From Branchiostoma lanceolatum (Eukaryota; Chordata; Leptocardii; Amphioxiformes; Branchiostomatidae), in assembly GCF_035083965.1 (NCBI RefSeq), contig NC_089724.1, forward strand, positions 21,542,474-21,606,473: DNA of 64,000 nt, in the 5' to 3' direction. This document shows, in pieces, positions 12,704 through 25,305 of the stretch; the first letter of the stretch is position 1; every line of letters starts with the position of its first letter. Made by a program: the position numbers and the translations under genes. Under the pieces are notes generated by a model that was given only the letters and a program-made list of their open reading frames with translations, was not told the origin of the DNA and searched no databases.

Positions 12704-15700
12704 TTAACCATCCTCGTCATCATCGTCTTCATCATCGTCACCATCATCTTCACCATCATCTTCATCGTCAGCATCTTCCTCCTCTCCCTGCTCTATCACT
12801 TCTCCTTCATCCTCTTCTCCCTCTTCCTCCCCCTCCTCTTCTCCATCCTCCTCTCCTTGCTGAGCCTCGGGAGAAGCTGCTGACATCACAGACCCTGTAA
12901 CCTCTGAAGGAGGCACGTCAGACTCCTCAATCTCTGTTGGTAACTTTGCTAATCCTGATTTATCCTCAGTTTTATCACCAACGCTCTGCTTTGATGACTC
13001 TACATCCGACACAGACTGCCCTGTTTGTGTTGTTTGCGAGGTTACTGTCTTGACTGTTCCTTCTGACATCTTGGACTCAGATTTAGTCCTGTCTACTGTT
13101 TCCTTATCAGTTGTTGCCGATCTTTGGTCGGTAGTTTCAGACAGGGTGGTGTCCTCATGGTGGATGACAAGCACCTGAACATCATTTTCCAGTTGTTCCA
13201 TTGGTGGTGCCCCAGCGGCTGGTTCAACCACCTCGTGGTATGTCTGCACTTGGGTCCAGTGGGTCTCTCCACTCTCCCCCTCCTCTGGAGTGGACTGGTC
13301 CGGTACTGCGCGATGCCCTTCTGGACTCAAACCTGTGCTGGCCCTCCTGTGCAGCAGAGCTCGGATTTCAGCATCTGCGACGCTCCACGGTGTGTCCATA
13401 CGGTCCAAACCGTCCTCGCTAACCACGATGGTGGGGTGGGCGGAGCTTCGACCCTTACTGGACCTACTTGGGATGGCTCTTTCCTGAGGTGTGGATAAAA
13501 AATATAGAAATAAGAGAAAGAACATTCTTTGGTTATCCAATCACTTAAAACACTAACCATGAGTGTTTTTTTCTGTGACCTGAAGTCACAACTGAATCAT
13601 TTATCTATAATCTTTGAAAAATGAAATGACTCCCAAAACTGGGAAAATGGAGGCTGTTTCCCATGAGTTTGTAACATATCAAATGATACCTGGTATGATC
13701 TCAGAAGTATATGACTGAGAAAGCTAGGCAATGAATAACCGTTAAAAAGACGTAGCTAGCTACAATCGGGCATAGGAGTGAAACAATCGTTGAGGTGAGT
13801 GTGCATTTCTTACCATGGACCATCTTGTGCAAATCAAGTTTATCTTCCTCCCAGCATAGGTTATTACCCCCAACCTGTCCTGGTCCATCTACATGTTTTA
13901 CAAAAAGATGTTCTGAGCTTTGTCCTGACCTTTGTCACTGGAGGTTCTGAGGACGACAACAGCCGGCCTTTGTTCTCAGTCCTGTCATCCCGCTCTTCTT
14001 TCTTAGTGATCTTGGCAGCGACGTTCCCCCTGGTGCACAGCCTCCCCACCTCATTCTTAATTGCCTGCAGTGTTTCCAGGTCTCCAGTGGGAGTGAGCCC
14101 AAGAGACTGAAGAGCCTCCACTACTTCACTGTGTTGGAGAGATCATTACAACACTGTGTGGGTTACTAAAATACAGTATACTAATTTAATATTAATATCT
14201 CAGCAGTGTACATACAAAATGTATTTACAAATCAAATTCTGCTTAGATCTATGAGACCACATGTTCAGCTTTCGTACTTTATAGTAAATCCTTTCTGAAA
14301 GGTTCATTGTTTCTTGAAAGGAATCAAACTTAAAAACCATGCACATAAAATTATGAATCGTGAACAAAGGTCAGAACAGAATTGTCTTAATGGACTGTGC
14401 TTTGCTAAAGTGATAAGGTGGAAATACTGTCTATTGTTCTCTTAATTACCTTCTAACGATGTCATCAGGCTCCACGATGGTCCTGTCCTGGAGAACTGCG
14501 ATGACATCATCATCGTGGAGCCCCAGCTGGGTGATGGCGCGGCACGCCTGCGCCCGCACGCCCGGCGTGTCGTCGTACTTCAGCGCCCACAGAAGCTTCT
14601 CCACGATCTCTTCAGTCATCATCCCAATCTGGCCAAGGGCTGACACAGAAATCAAGGTTAGACATGAAGGTTAGACATCGAAGTAAGCCAAGATAAGCTA
14701 AATAACAGTTACTGAAGGAACAAAATTTATCCAGTTGCTTGAGTGTAACTGTTATTTGGACTAATTCTCATCGTTAGTTGCCATGCCCAACTGGTAAGAC
14801 TTGGTTTTTCAAATGTTGGCAAAAGTTACTGTTGCTTTTCATCGTTATATGTGTATCTATTCGTAAAAATATCTATTGTAAAATTCTTCAAAGCATAGAA
14901 GGGAGATTACTGAAAAGGGAGAGTGGGATAAGAATTAAAAAAATGAAAACAGTATGGCGGCAGCCCTCTTATCCTGAATGGAATGGTCCTCGAAGACACA
15001 ATCATACATGAAGGAATAAACCAGTTCTGTCTACTTACCATGGATGGCGTGGGCCTTAACCTTCCAGCAGGGGTCAAACTGCGCCATTTCCAGGAGCGTG
15101 TTGAGTGCTGCGTCGTCCGTGATCTGGAGGTGCCCGGCGGTGTTGCAGACCTCGATCCGGACGGAAATGTACGGGTCCTGGAAACACTCCATGAAGGGGG
15201 GGAGCAGGCGGGCTGTCATGATACCTGGGTGGGGATAAGGTGGTGTTACAAGGGCAGTAAAGAACACGGGAGTCCCGTTGATGATGGTAACTGGACTACT
15301 TTAAGGCAGGCTAATTGTAAAGGAGGTAGAACATCAACACGTGACTCTCCGTCAAAGGGATCAACAAAAACATGACATCTATATTTACTGAATTGTTGCT
15401 GAGAGACTGGAGTTAATCAAAGTCCTAAATCCTAGGCATGAATCCTTTTGCGTTTAATTGAATCTAAATTGTTAAAACCTACATGTAAAGAAATCATTAT
15501 AGTGAGTCAACTATACATAGATTTATGTAGTTAAATTAAAATTTACTGACCCAGGTGGCCGATCTTGTTCAGTGCATCGATTTTCTCTCGCTCATTGCCG
15601 TTGGTGAGACGGAAGTGCAGGTTGTTGTGGACCTCCTTCCCGTGCCCGGTGCGTCCCAGCGTCTGCGCAGCGGCCTTGCGCACCTCGCTGCTCCAGTCGT

Positions 15701-18700
15701 GCCACATCAGGGTGGACAGCTTGTGCATCAGGTCCTGAGGAGGGAGGGGGATCATTGTTATCTTTGTTACTATGGCAACAAAAGCGTCAGTGTTGATTGC
15801 TGACGACATCAGAAACTGTGAGTCTGTTTCTGTTGGGAATTTTCTGTTGGGAAATGATTGTTTGAGGAATGTGTGGATGGAAAATCGAAGACGAAAAAAC
15901 CCACCAGGAAAACAGTAAAACTGCACACAAAAATTTCAGTTCGACCAAACAGACTTTACCACCTTTTGAGGAGGATTAAGAACCAGTAGATGTACTATAG
16001 AAATGTTGGATCTACTGAATTGATATCGTTGGCAATATGCTATCAATTACAACATGTACGCAATGTATACAATGTAGGAACTGTTTCAAGCTGTGACCCC
16101 AAATGAAACAAATTTTGTGATGTGATGTGATGAAGTCAGTTTTGTGCTGTTACCTTGTTGATGGGCCCGTACAGCTTGGGGATGACCTTGCAGGACAGCA
16201 CACGTCTGGTCCAGCTGCTACTGTTCAGCTGTTCCGCCAGCATGGAGTGGACCAGCGTCTGGAAGAAGAACAGCAATACACTTAAAGTCACTCTGAAGAC
16301 AATGTGCTGTTTTACTTAACTTACTATTCTAAACTTAACCTCTTTCATAATATGCACTGAAATTGGTGTCAAAGGATGTAAAACTGCAATCATTTGGTCA
16401 ACTGGTCCACAAATACAAATTCCCAATACAGAGATAGAATAACTTGTACCACAGTGTCTGTGATGCATTTGGTAAATCTTTCTTTATGTCAGAAAACCTT
16501 TATACTTTTTAAACTGTAACGATAATACTCAGCATATTGTGAAGCAATTAGTGAAAATTTAGATGATTAGTACTAGGCTTTTAGGATGTGAATTGAAAAA
16601 CAGATACCTCAAGACGTCAGGTAGATTTACAGCGAAAAATTGACAAATTTTGGCGCATGTTTGTACCGTGTTCTGGCTCATCTTGCTGAGCATGATGATG
16701 GCCTGGTCGCGCCGCACATCGCTGTTGGTGTTGAACAGCTGGAACACGATCTCGCTGACGATGTGAGGCTCCACCTCCCCTGCCGTGGCCAGGCACTGCG
16801 CTGCCAACCAGCGCTGGGCCGGCCCCCCCTCCTGCAGCATGCTGCACAGGATGGTTCTCGCCTGAGGGAGGAACAGACAGGGTTAGACTTGGACAAACTC
16901 TCTCCTGACATATAACTGCTGTGGAGATGTTGATGGTGCAAACTTCTCTTACCAACTTGCACAAAAGAAGGAAATTCAGCACATATCTAATGGGTCATAC
17001 CATTAGCCTACTTACAGTTAACACAAATATCCACCATGTGCTGTTGAACAGATTTTAAGTTGAGGAGTTTAAGTTAAGAAAATTAGAATATTTCTTAAGT
17101 AGAATTTCTACCCATCGCCCCTTTCCCAGTAGGCAACTTCATCTTCCCCCAGGGTTTACCCTGACAAGTCCACGTCACCTTGTCGTTGTGTTTGTCCATG
17201 GTGTAGAAGCAGATGGCCGACGCCATGCGGACTTTGAGTACGGGATCGTCCAGAAGGCGCTCCACCCCCTCCACCAGCCTGCTGGGAAGGACGCCCTGCT
17301 TGGGACCCGTCTCCGCCTTCATCACAACCATGCCAGAGTCATTGGACGAACTGGAGGAAGATGTCAGAGAAGTCTTGCATGTCTTTTTCAGTCTACTTCT
17401 CCATTGATATAACAGTGGAGGTCACGGTAAAGATCTCAAAAATTCAATGTTTCAAAGGAGAAAAAGAACACAGGAAGGAACAAACAATGTGCACTTCTTT
17501 TGGTTTCATCTTTTTCCTGTTTTGATTAAAAAAACTGACACCTGATGTCAGCAACACAATTTGAAACTTTGAAACAAATAAACATACAAACAAACAAAAA
17601 AAGAACAATGGCTGATGGAAACAAACATGATAGGACCCATACTCATCATCAGGTAGAGCCCGATGAGCTGCGGCACGGCAGCAGACGGTCACAGCAATGA
17701 GGCGCGTAATCTCGTGGACGTCCTCCATGGATGCCAGCAGGCTGTCGATGGTGCAGTCCTGCCATTGGTTCTTCAGGTAGAACTTGTCTCGCCACTCCTC
17801 AACTGGAAACAGCAGGATAGAAATAAGTTTAGGACTGAAATATCTGCCAAAACAGTCCGTAAGGCCTTGGAAGTGTCCTTTCCGGCTGACACATCTTGTT
17901 ACACTGAGTCTTTATCTTAGTATGAGTTTCAGCATCAAAGCAGTTAGTTGTCAACTTTAATTCGGAACACTTCTCACATTATGTGGTGACCTTGTTTATA
18001 AGTATTCATATAACAGGTATAATTTCCCTTAAGTGTAATATACCAGCTATCGTATTTTTTTTGTTTTTCTACATTTTGCAAATCTCTTTATTTAGAAAGT
18101 AGGATGGCTAAATATCTACAAACTCCAATGTCAACAACATTGTCAATGTCAACAAAACCTGCATCTGACCAATGACTTGACATTGACAATGAACATATTC
18201 AAGGCCAACAAGTGCTCAATGCAGTAAGTTAGATTAAACAAATGAAGACAGAAATTATGCTGCATTCCTTCATGATGTTTTTCTTTCTTCAGTTAATTTC
18301 TCCATTAATATAACACAGGAGCTGACAGTAAAGATTAAGAAGTTCAATATTTCAAAGGAGAAGAACACAGGAAGGAACAAACAATGTGTACACCACAAAG
18401 AACATTCATGGAACAATTCAAACACCGATAAAGCACTTAACTTCTAAAACATTCTAGGCAGTCTGGAACAGAAAAAAAATTGATTGTGAGGCAAATTCAT
18501 ACTACATAATGAAGAAACATGGCAGATGCCATCCAAAACATCTGTCAGTGAGTAAATGTTTTTTGACAAGTATGCAAAACATGTCCATTGCTGAATCTTA
18601 CGGTGGTTGTAATGTAACAAGACTTGCTTCACAGGAGAGGGGAGTTTCCTAGGACCAAAGTGCTGAAGCAGGGGCAGGTTCAGCACATCGGCAAGACCTG

Positions 18701-21700
18701 ACAAGGTCACAGGTTAAAGTTTGAGCAAGGTTTAAAGAGGTCAATCCTTTCATCTGTCCTAAAATCCGTCCATCAATCCTAAATCCATCCATATGGATTT
18801 ATAGATGGATTTATAGGTTTACAGACAGATCGATTTACAAACGGATTATAGGACAGACTATTTAAACCTTAGATTTGTATTTTCAGCCATTCACTCATCT
18901 GTCACCCATTTATCCATCCTTCCATACCTTTACCCAATATTCACCCTTGTCCATCCTCCTCTAGACAGCAATGTGGAAGAAGGGACAGAAAAGAACATGT
19001 AGTGGATGATGTACAACACTAGCAGAGGTAGACTTAAGATAGATTTCCAGAATAGTGTCTCTAAAGACCCACAATTGGATGATGTGACAATAGAAATCCT
19101 CTCTACAATCAAAGAATGCTACCTACATGTACTTCAGGGAAACCTGTACAAGTGACTACCTCTAAATAAGGACCACCTGGCCAATTGTAATGTAATCTCT
19201 TCTTGGTGGCCCCTTAAATAATTCTAACCAATGACCCAAGCATTAAAAATCCTGTCTCTAATGACCACCTGTCCACATAGACCAGATTTTCTTAGTCCCC
19301 TGGGTGGTCTTCTTGGGCAGATTTTACATACAAGAATACTGCCAGGGTTGTTACCTATTCTCAACAGCGGGTCGGCATCCCGTTCCTCTCGGGCCTTTTG
19401 TTTGCCGTCGTCTCGCTTCTTTGGTGACGTGTCCTCGGCCTTGGGTGGAACAACGCCCCCTTCTGATGCAAACTAGAACAACAGTCAGTCAGTATGTCAG
19501 TATGAGGAAACATGCATTCGAGATCGCTGTGATTTGAATTTGCGGTAAGACAGAATGAGCATTTTCGTGGTGGTTTTAAGTTCAAGTTGAAGAAGTAACA
19601 GCAAAAACCATGAACATCAAACCACCGTGTTTACAGCAACAGATTTTGCCTACTTGTTGACTTAATGGCTCCCTAGAAGCTTCAGTCTTTGTATATTGTA
19701 CCTTACATTGTTGCTAAGACAAGGCTGGCTACAAACACAGCAGACTCACATCAGCAGGCTCTGGCAGTTTGGTCCAGCGCTGCAGGCCCCTGATGATCTT
19801 GGTGGGTTTCCTGGCTTGTTCTCTCTCCTCCTCCGACAGCCACGTCAGTGGGTCCGGCGGGTACTGGGTCTGCAACTCTGTCTTGTACTCAGCATGACTG
19901 TCCATGAAGATCCTGTGCTTGTCTCCAGTCTTCTGGTACACTTGGCTTGCCATACCTGCAGGTGTAAGGAAGGACGTCACAAACTACAGTCTAGTAAGTT
20001 ACAGAACTTTGACTTCAGCCATGTTACTCAAATTATCGAAACAAAACCTTCTGATGCTTAGTATTAGTAATCTGTACTTCCAGAACCAACTCCATCAAAT
20101 GTGCACCAGTTTTCATAAAAATACGAAGAAAGGTTTTGACAGTGGGTAAACAAGAACTATAATTACAACATATATTTTAGTTTGTAACTTAGTGAACATA
20201 ATGATAGTACAGCATGAAAAACTGGAAGTTGAACCTACCAGAGAGCAGTTCCCTCTCAAACTGGTTGGTGGTTCTGTAGAGGAAGACCTCCAGGGCAGGG
20301 TTCAGGAGCTCCTCTAGGGTGGGAGGGGGCGGCGGCTTTAACGGCTTCACCTGAACCACCTCTGCTGTGTTGTTGGTCGCCCCTGAAGTAAAACAATAGT
20401 GGTAATAGTAAACAAACATACACTACCGGTAGTACCACTGGACTTTCTAGCATCACACAACCAATCCTCAATCCAATGAGTAACATTTCTGTAGACCTGG
20501 TTGGATTAATGATGCTGTTTGTTTTCAACAATATAAGTTATACTCTATTAAGTGGCATCAAATGGCCGTGTGGCTAGGCTGCGGATGCAAGTTTGAGAGG
20601 TCACGGGTTTGATTCCTGGCAGTCCTTACTGTATTGTGTCCTTGGGAAAGGCACTTAACACCACTTTCCTCACTCCACTCAGGTGTAAAAATGGGTATCT
20701 GACTTGGTAAAAGTTAGTGGAAGGAGAGCGATCTGGGCTCTGCCTCCCAACACTGTACCCTAGACACAGTGGAGAACAACCCACTGCCCCTATGGCTTCC
20801 AAAAAGGCTATGGAGCTGTCCTTTTTTATAAACTACACCATGATCTAGCCAGATGTGAAACCGCATGTATAACAAAATTCACCTGGCTCTCTGTACTCCA
20901 CTTTCTTGGAATGCCTGCCAGGAAGCTGGTAGTACGTGCCCAGAGTCTGGCTGGGGTCCTCATCATGGCGTACAACAGACTTGGACTCTGGTGGTGTGGG
21001 CACGGTATCTGTGAATAATATAGTAGAGATATGTCACAGACTTGGTGTGGACATGGCAAGATGACAATTGGATAAAATTATAGATATGCTAATTCTACAA
21101 ACTGTAACAAAGCCTAATCTTCTAAACATTTCAGACCACCAGTCCGGCGATTGCCGTTGTTGTTCAATGGACAGAATCTGAAGGAAAGGAGCATGATTCA
21201 ACGATTGTGTGCAAGAGGGTTTTGTAATACATATTTGTATGTCAGTGTCGATTTTTGAGGTTGGAAGTTTCAGTCTGCTACTTTTGTGTGTTTTTGTGTG
21301 TTCTATGCATTTTTTTCTGTCAAACTACATACTTCATAAGTATATTACTAAATAAATTATTTTATAATACTTTATTCAGTGCCTGAAAGATTCAGCTATG
21401 AACATGTATACTGCCTCTAGGTGTACATACATCACTTGTTATGCGGATTACTGAGCACCATATGTTAACCTAACACTTTAAAAAATCTATTTTTTCACTT
21501 ACCCTTTCCCTTTGTCGGTTCCTTTATTGTTACTTTCTTTTTTGAGCGATCCTGTTTTAAACTTAGTGACGTTTCTTCCTTGTAGACAAATTCTGGCCTC
21601 TTCCCATATCTCTGCACCAGAAAACCGTCCAATCGTTCTTTCTGTTCCCCTGCGGGAATTCTCTCTCGTACGATCCACCTTGCCGTGCCCCGGCTCAGCT

Positions 21701-22379
21701 TGGTCATCACATACTCGTCCCAGTCATGTGGTGGCCTCGCCCTTACAGGTACGGGAGCCTCCATCTCCCCTTCAGTCTTCACCTCTGCAATGTCGCTTGT
21801 ATCTTTCCCTTTCTTCTGCCCTTTTTCTTCTTTGACTTCTGTAAGGAAAGCTGCTGTCTCAGGCTCGGCCATTTCTTCCTCTTGTGCCTCTTTCTCCTGC
21901 CTTTGTTGTTCCTTCTTGCCCAGCGGTCTTAACCTATAAGGATGTCTCCTCTGCAGATGACAGGGCAGATGTTTGGTGTCCAGGCCCCTGCGGTCATGTC
22001 GTCCATCCACCATCTTGGACCTGGCAGTTTTCACCTTGATGATGCTACGATAGTCCAGGGCCTGCTTCAGTCTGTCTGTGCTGTAGGGAAGTGTGTGTAC
22101 GGCACGCGATTCCACAACATCTTGTGTGAATGTCAGATCGCAGCTAATCTTCTTCAGGTACGCAGTAGGGACGTCGGTTTTCTCTCGTGTTAGATAGGTG
22201 ACGGGGACGTAGGGAGTACTCGGTGCCGCTGGAGCATGGTCGCCGATCTGAGGTATTTTGATCCCCGACCCTACAGGAAACAGCGGTCGGTCCACAGACC
22301 CGGTGCCATGGTAGCTGGAGGGAGGGGGGTGGTAGCTGGTGGGGCGGTCGATAGAGCTGCGGTGCTGACTGGTAGACAT
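12704..22379 (-). CDS. HEATR4: HEAT repeat-containing protein 4-like
   Basis: Fifteen minus-strand exons, 22379-21503, 21008-20883, 20382-20239, 19955-19750, 19472-19355, 18697-18602, 17802-17643, 17350-17179, 16861-16667, 16258-16154, 15734-15551, 15224-15039, 14639-14450, 14128-13930 and 13483-12704, join in phase to 1245 residues. Residues 1-290 are Pro/Lys-rich with a conserved-looking core. The middle (about 560-970) is a run of helical HEAT repeats such as LLDDPVLKVRMASAICFY, DWSSEVRKAAAQTLGRTG and YDDTPGVRAQACRAITQLG. The last 260 residues are disordered and end in about 40 residues that are mostly Asp/Glu. HEAT arrays are protein-binding scaffolds; HEATR4 has no established biochemical role that I know. 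The orthology call rests on architecture and gene context, not a full alignment, so another large HEAT protein is possible. The start has a strong Kozak context (GCCACCATG), and a splice acceptor 27 nt upstream (22406) implies a non-coding first exon. Confidence 0.75.
17387..17494. repeat. Intronic duplication, copy 1
   Basis: This ~105-bp stretch in the intron between HEATR4-like exons 7 and 8 matches 18288-18390 in the preceding intron in the same orientation, including a shared TTCAAAGGAGAA and an identical ACACAGGAAGGAACAAACAA. Both copies flank exon 17802-17643. Confidence 0.75.
18138..18191. repeat. 15-bp perfect stem with 24-nt loop
   Basis: CATTGTCAATGTCAA at 18138-18152 is the exact reverse complement of 18177-18191. 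It is intronic in the HEATR4-like gene. Shorter copies of the same CAATGTCAACA word lie just upstream. Confidence 0.6.
18288..18390. repeat. Intronic duplication, copy 2
   Basis: Partner of 17387-17494, with about 80% identity by eye and small indels, separated by roughly 0.9 kb that include one coding exon. Confidence 0.75.
20566..20825 (+). mobile_element. tRNA-derived SINE-like element
   Basis: The block carries a polymerase III B-box-like GGGTTTGATTCCTGG, then TGTCCTTGGGAAAGGCACTT and a long tail ending in a T-rich stretch near 20820-20826. This head-and-body order is characteristic of tRNA-derived SINEs in marine invertebrates. It lies in an intron of the HEATR4-like gene, opposite to the gene's strand. 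Boundaries are approximate. Confidence 0.6.
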
Positions 22380-23026
22380 GGTGGCACTCCTCAGCAGCTG
22401 AAGACTCTGCCAAGTAAGGAAATAGCATTTATCATTACAGAGCAAACTTTTATATGAGGTAACTGTTTTCATGTTTAGAGTAAAATGTTCATATCGTAAC
22501 TTATACATATTATACATGTATCAAGCGTTCTACGGATGGGCATGGACATATGTACATAAAATACAAGTCTTTGCAATGCCCACTCCTTACATGATGTGCA
22601 TGATGTAGGGTCGAAACATTAATAGCTGCAGCTGGTTAACAAGGAGGCTATAGTTTTATGAAGCTTGGGGGACACTCGTTTGTGGAAATCGCTACTATAA
22701 ATTTGCGATATTTCTGAGGTTTCATAGTATTTTGGGCAAAATGTAATCTAGCAATACTTACTATGAAATATCCAAACCACGTCTACATAACGGCTTGCTC
22801 TGAAGTTGCCACCAAACCTTCAAAATTATCACATCAAGCTTTTCAGAGCTCCAAACTTTTCTATCTGGGCGCCATTTTTGTTTACTGGTGTTTCTACGAC
22901 AACTGTGAACGAGAGTGGCTCTCTCGTACCCAGGATCATTGTTACCTCACATGTCAAAAGCGACCTCTGTCAAATAAAGTTTGAACTGCAATGAGCAAGC
23001 TGGTTACTTTTCAAATGCTTATTACC

Positions 23027-23260
23027 TTCGCCGAGAAGGTTATGCATAGGGTAGCGTCACAGTTGTGCGTGTGTGTGTGTAGTGGACCAGAATAACTCTA
23101 GAATGCCTTGATGGATTGTCTCAGTATTTGGTTTGTTGGTAGGTTTTGATGAGACCTAAAAACGACTTCCCCTGTCGTTTGCTCTCCTACCCCAAGACGA
23201 AGGGCGTCGGTCTGTCTGCAGCACCGACTGTGGAAGCCCCCTTGTTTGGACACATTTGAT
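23027..23260 (+). repeat. CTTCGCCGAG-family dispersed repeat
   Basis: The copy begins CTTCGCCGAGAAGGTTATG, passes a short GT tract (23070-23081) and an AGAATAACTCTAGAA block. The same opening words and the AACTC-AGAA-GATGGAT block recur in the composite repeat at 49556-51019. Boundaries are approximate. Confidence 0.5.
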
Positions 23261-24616
23261 CTTGACAAATCTCCACCCAAAAACGCCCCGACCCGGTGCG
23301 ATCCATGACTATAGAGGCAACGAAAGGAGAATTGTTGCCAGGGAACGTGCGCTCCAAGGGTAAATTGTCAGAAGGCGGCCCCTGCAATAAGACAACTCAA
23401 AATTCAATATCTAGACCTCGATCCTTGTGCCGAAAACTGAGGAATATCTCACCCGAAGCGTGGGGGACGCATTTTTTGTTTTTTTTTTGTTTTCCGTTTT
23501 GAAAAATCCCCAATGAAATTCTTAGACAATATTCTTTGCACACGCACATATACTCACATACATCGCCTTATTCTGAACAGTCCCTGAAAACTATTCAACA
23601 TACTGTGAGGTCAGTTCCTTCGAAAACGCAGGACAGAAGCCGCGGTATTGCCTGACTTTTCTATGAAAATGTAATACCCCCTGGCACGCTTGTAAATGTC
23701 ATGTACGTATAAGTCAGAACAGAACCAAATCCGTTCATGCACAACACCTACAGGGTTGTTTGTACCTCCGCGAGATATATGATGGTAGAACTGCCGAGAT
23801 ATGGCGCAGGACTCAAAAGCAAGCTGCCCATCTCACACCTGTGGCGCCATGGTAGGCGTCTATCTGAAGGTGTCACAAGTACATAACGATGACGCTTATC
23901 GAAAAACACAGCCGCCGCCCGCATATTTCTTAAATATACCCGGTATGACCAGTTATTGCTTCCTCGCGGTAGATCCCGTGGATTTGGCTGACCTGACGTC
24001 GCAGTGGGAAAGCTAACACCCCCCGCAGGGCAATAACTCCTGCCGTACCGTACAGTGTGATTACCCATGTGCATCATGGGGAAAATCTGGATTACACTTA
24101 GGGCCATTCCATTGGATATGCGCAATACAAGCTAGAGAGAAGACGAGCAGAGATGCAGACCACATATTACAGCAACTATATGCTGTGCGATTTATTTTCT
24201 TGTAGCTCCTTACTTCTACCAAAACTGAACTGTTTTCATCCGGATTTGCACGGCCTTTCCTTTTGAATTTATCACAAACATAAACGCCATTCATCCGAAT
24301 ATTCATTCCTCTTGGTGCGTCCATTGATTCAAAGAAACTCAATTACCTTGTAGATTCCGCTATTTAGGCCACTTACCCCTGGTCCCAAGTAATTGCATTG
24401 ATATTCTATCAAATCATACTTCGACAGAATTCCGTAGTAGGAGTCAAAATACCACTTATGAGTCAGTTGATTAAATGTAGCAAACGTTGAAAAACATATT
24501 GCGTGATATTAGTTCGTGCATGGCTGGTTGAAAACAAAATTACCGCTAGATATGATGAAATTAGCTGTGTTGTTTGTACCACATTGACTGCAAAAATTCT
24601 GCTGGACTCGTCTGAC

Positions 24617-24845
24617 CGACTAGCCTACTCTCCAAGCAGAGCTAGGGTTTCGGCTGGTTTTTAACGTGTTTTTAGGCGTTTTTGTCATGCCTTCTACTTT
24701 GTCATCGTTTTTGTTGTGTCGCCAACCCAACTCGGGTTGGCGACACAACAAAAACGATGACAAAGTAGAAGGCATGACAAAAACGCCTAAAAACACGTTA
24801 AAAACCAGCCGAAACCCTAGCTCTGCTTGGAGAGTACGACTAGCC
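24617..24845. mobile_element. Perfect foldback (palindromic) mobile element with 9-bp target-site duplication
   Basis: Arms 24626-24728 and 24734-24836 are 103-bp exact reverse complements around a 5-nt spacer AACTC. The element starts TACTCTCCAAGCAGAG and ends with its complement. It is flanked by identical 9-bp direct repeats CGACTAGCC (24617-24625 and 24837-24845). It has no coding capacity. A 9-bp duplication with long inverted repeats suggests a non-autonomous Mutator-like element; the superfamily is inference. Identical arms and duplications imply recent insertion or gene conversion. Confidence 0.92.
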
Positions 24846-25098
24846 AGGGTGCTTACGTTTTTTGAAGTCGACGTTCGTTCCTGCTGGGCAGCGCAGGAAT
24901 TATAGCAGAAATGTTGCTGTGGTAAAAAAGGCGCGTAAGGTTAAATCTGATTCGTTTGAAACACAGAAAAGAGGGTGCTGGTCGGTAGGTTGCTGTCATT
25001 TCAATTAACTTTTCATGAAACTGCCGAGGTTTCCCATTGGAAGACTATGGATCAGCTTTATGGCCTGATGCACACGTTGGTTATGAGCCTCCGAAACA

Positions 25099-25305
25099 CC
25101 CTGTCCAAGCAGAGGTTAGGGTCCGCGACTTGTCTTGGACGTCGTTTGAGGTGTTTTTATCGGGCTTTTCATTTTGTCAGGTTTTCTTTCTGTCCTTCGT
25201 TGGCTGGCAGACAAAAAGAAAACCTGACAAAATTGAAAGCCCGAAAAAAGCTCCTACAAAAGCGTCCAAAACAAGCCGGAGCCTAACCTCTGGTTGGAGA
25301 GTGGG
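25099..25305. mobile_element. Decayed foldback element, same family
   Basis: Two ~95-bp arms with roughly 80% complementarity start with a CTGTCCAAGCAGAGG / CTCTCCAACCAGAGG pair of ends, share TTTTGTCAGGTTTTCTTT inside, and meet near GGCTGGC. The ends match those of 24626-24836. I could not identify a clear target-site duplication. Confidence 0.75.

Noticed and set aside
20590-20640. Possible tRNA gene
   Set aside because: Only a B-box-like motif is present, with no cloverleaf or acceptor stem; the block fits a SINE instead.
24666-24905. Open frames across the foldback element at 24626-24836
   Set aside because: They are produced by the palindrome itself and encode no transposase-like residues.
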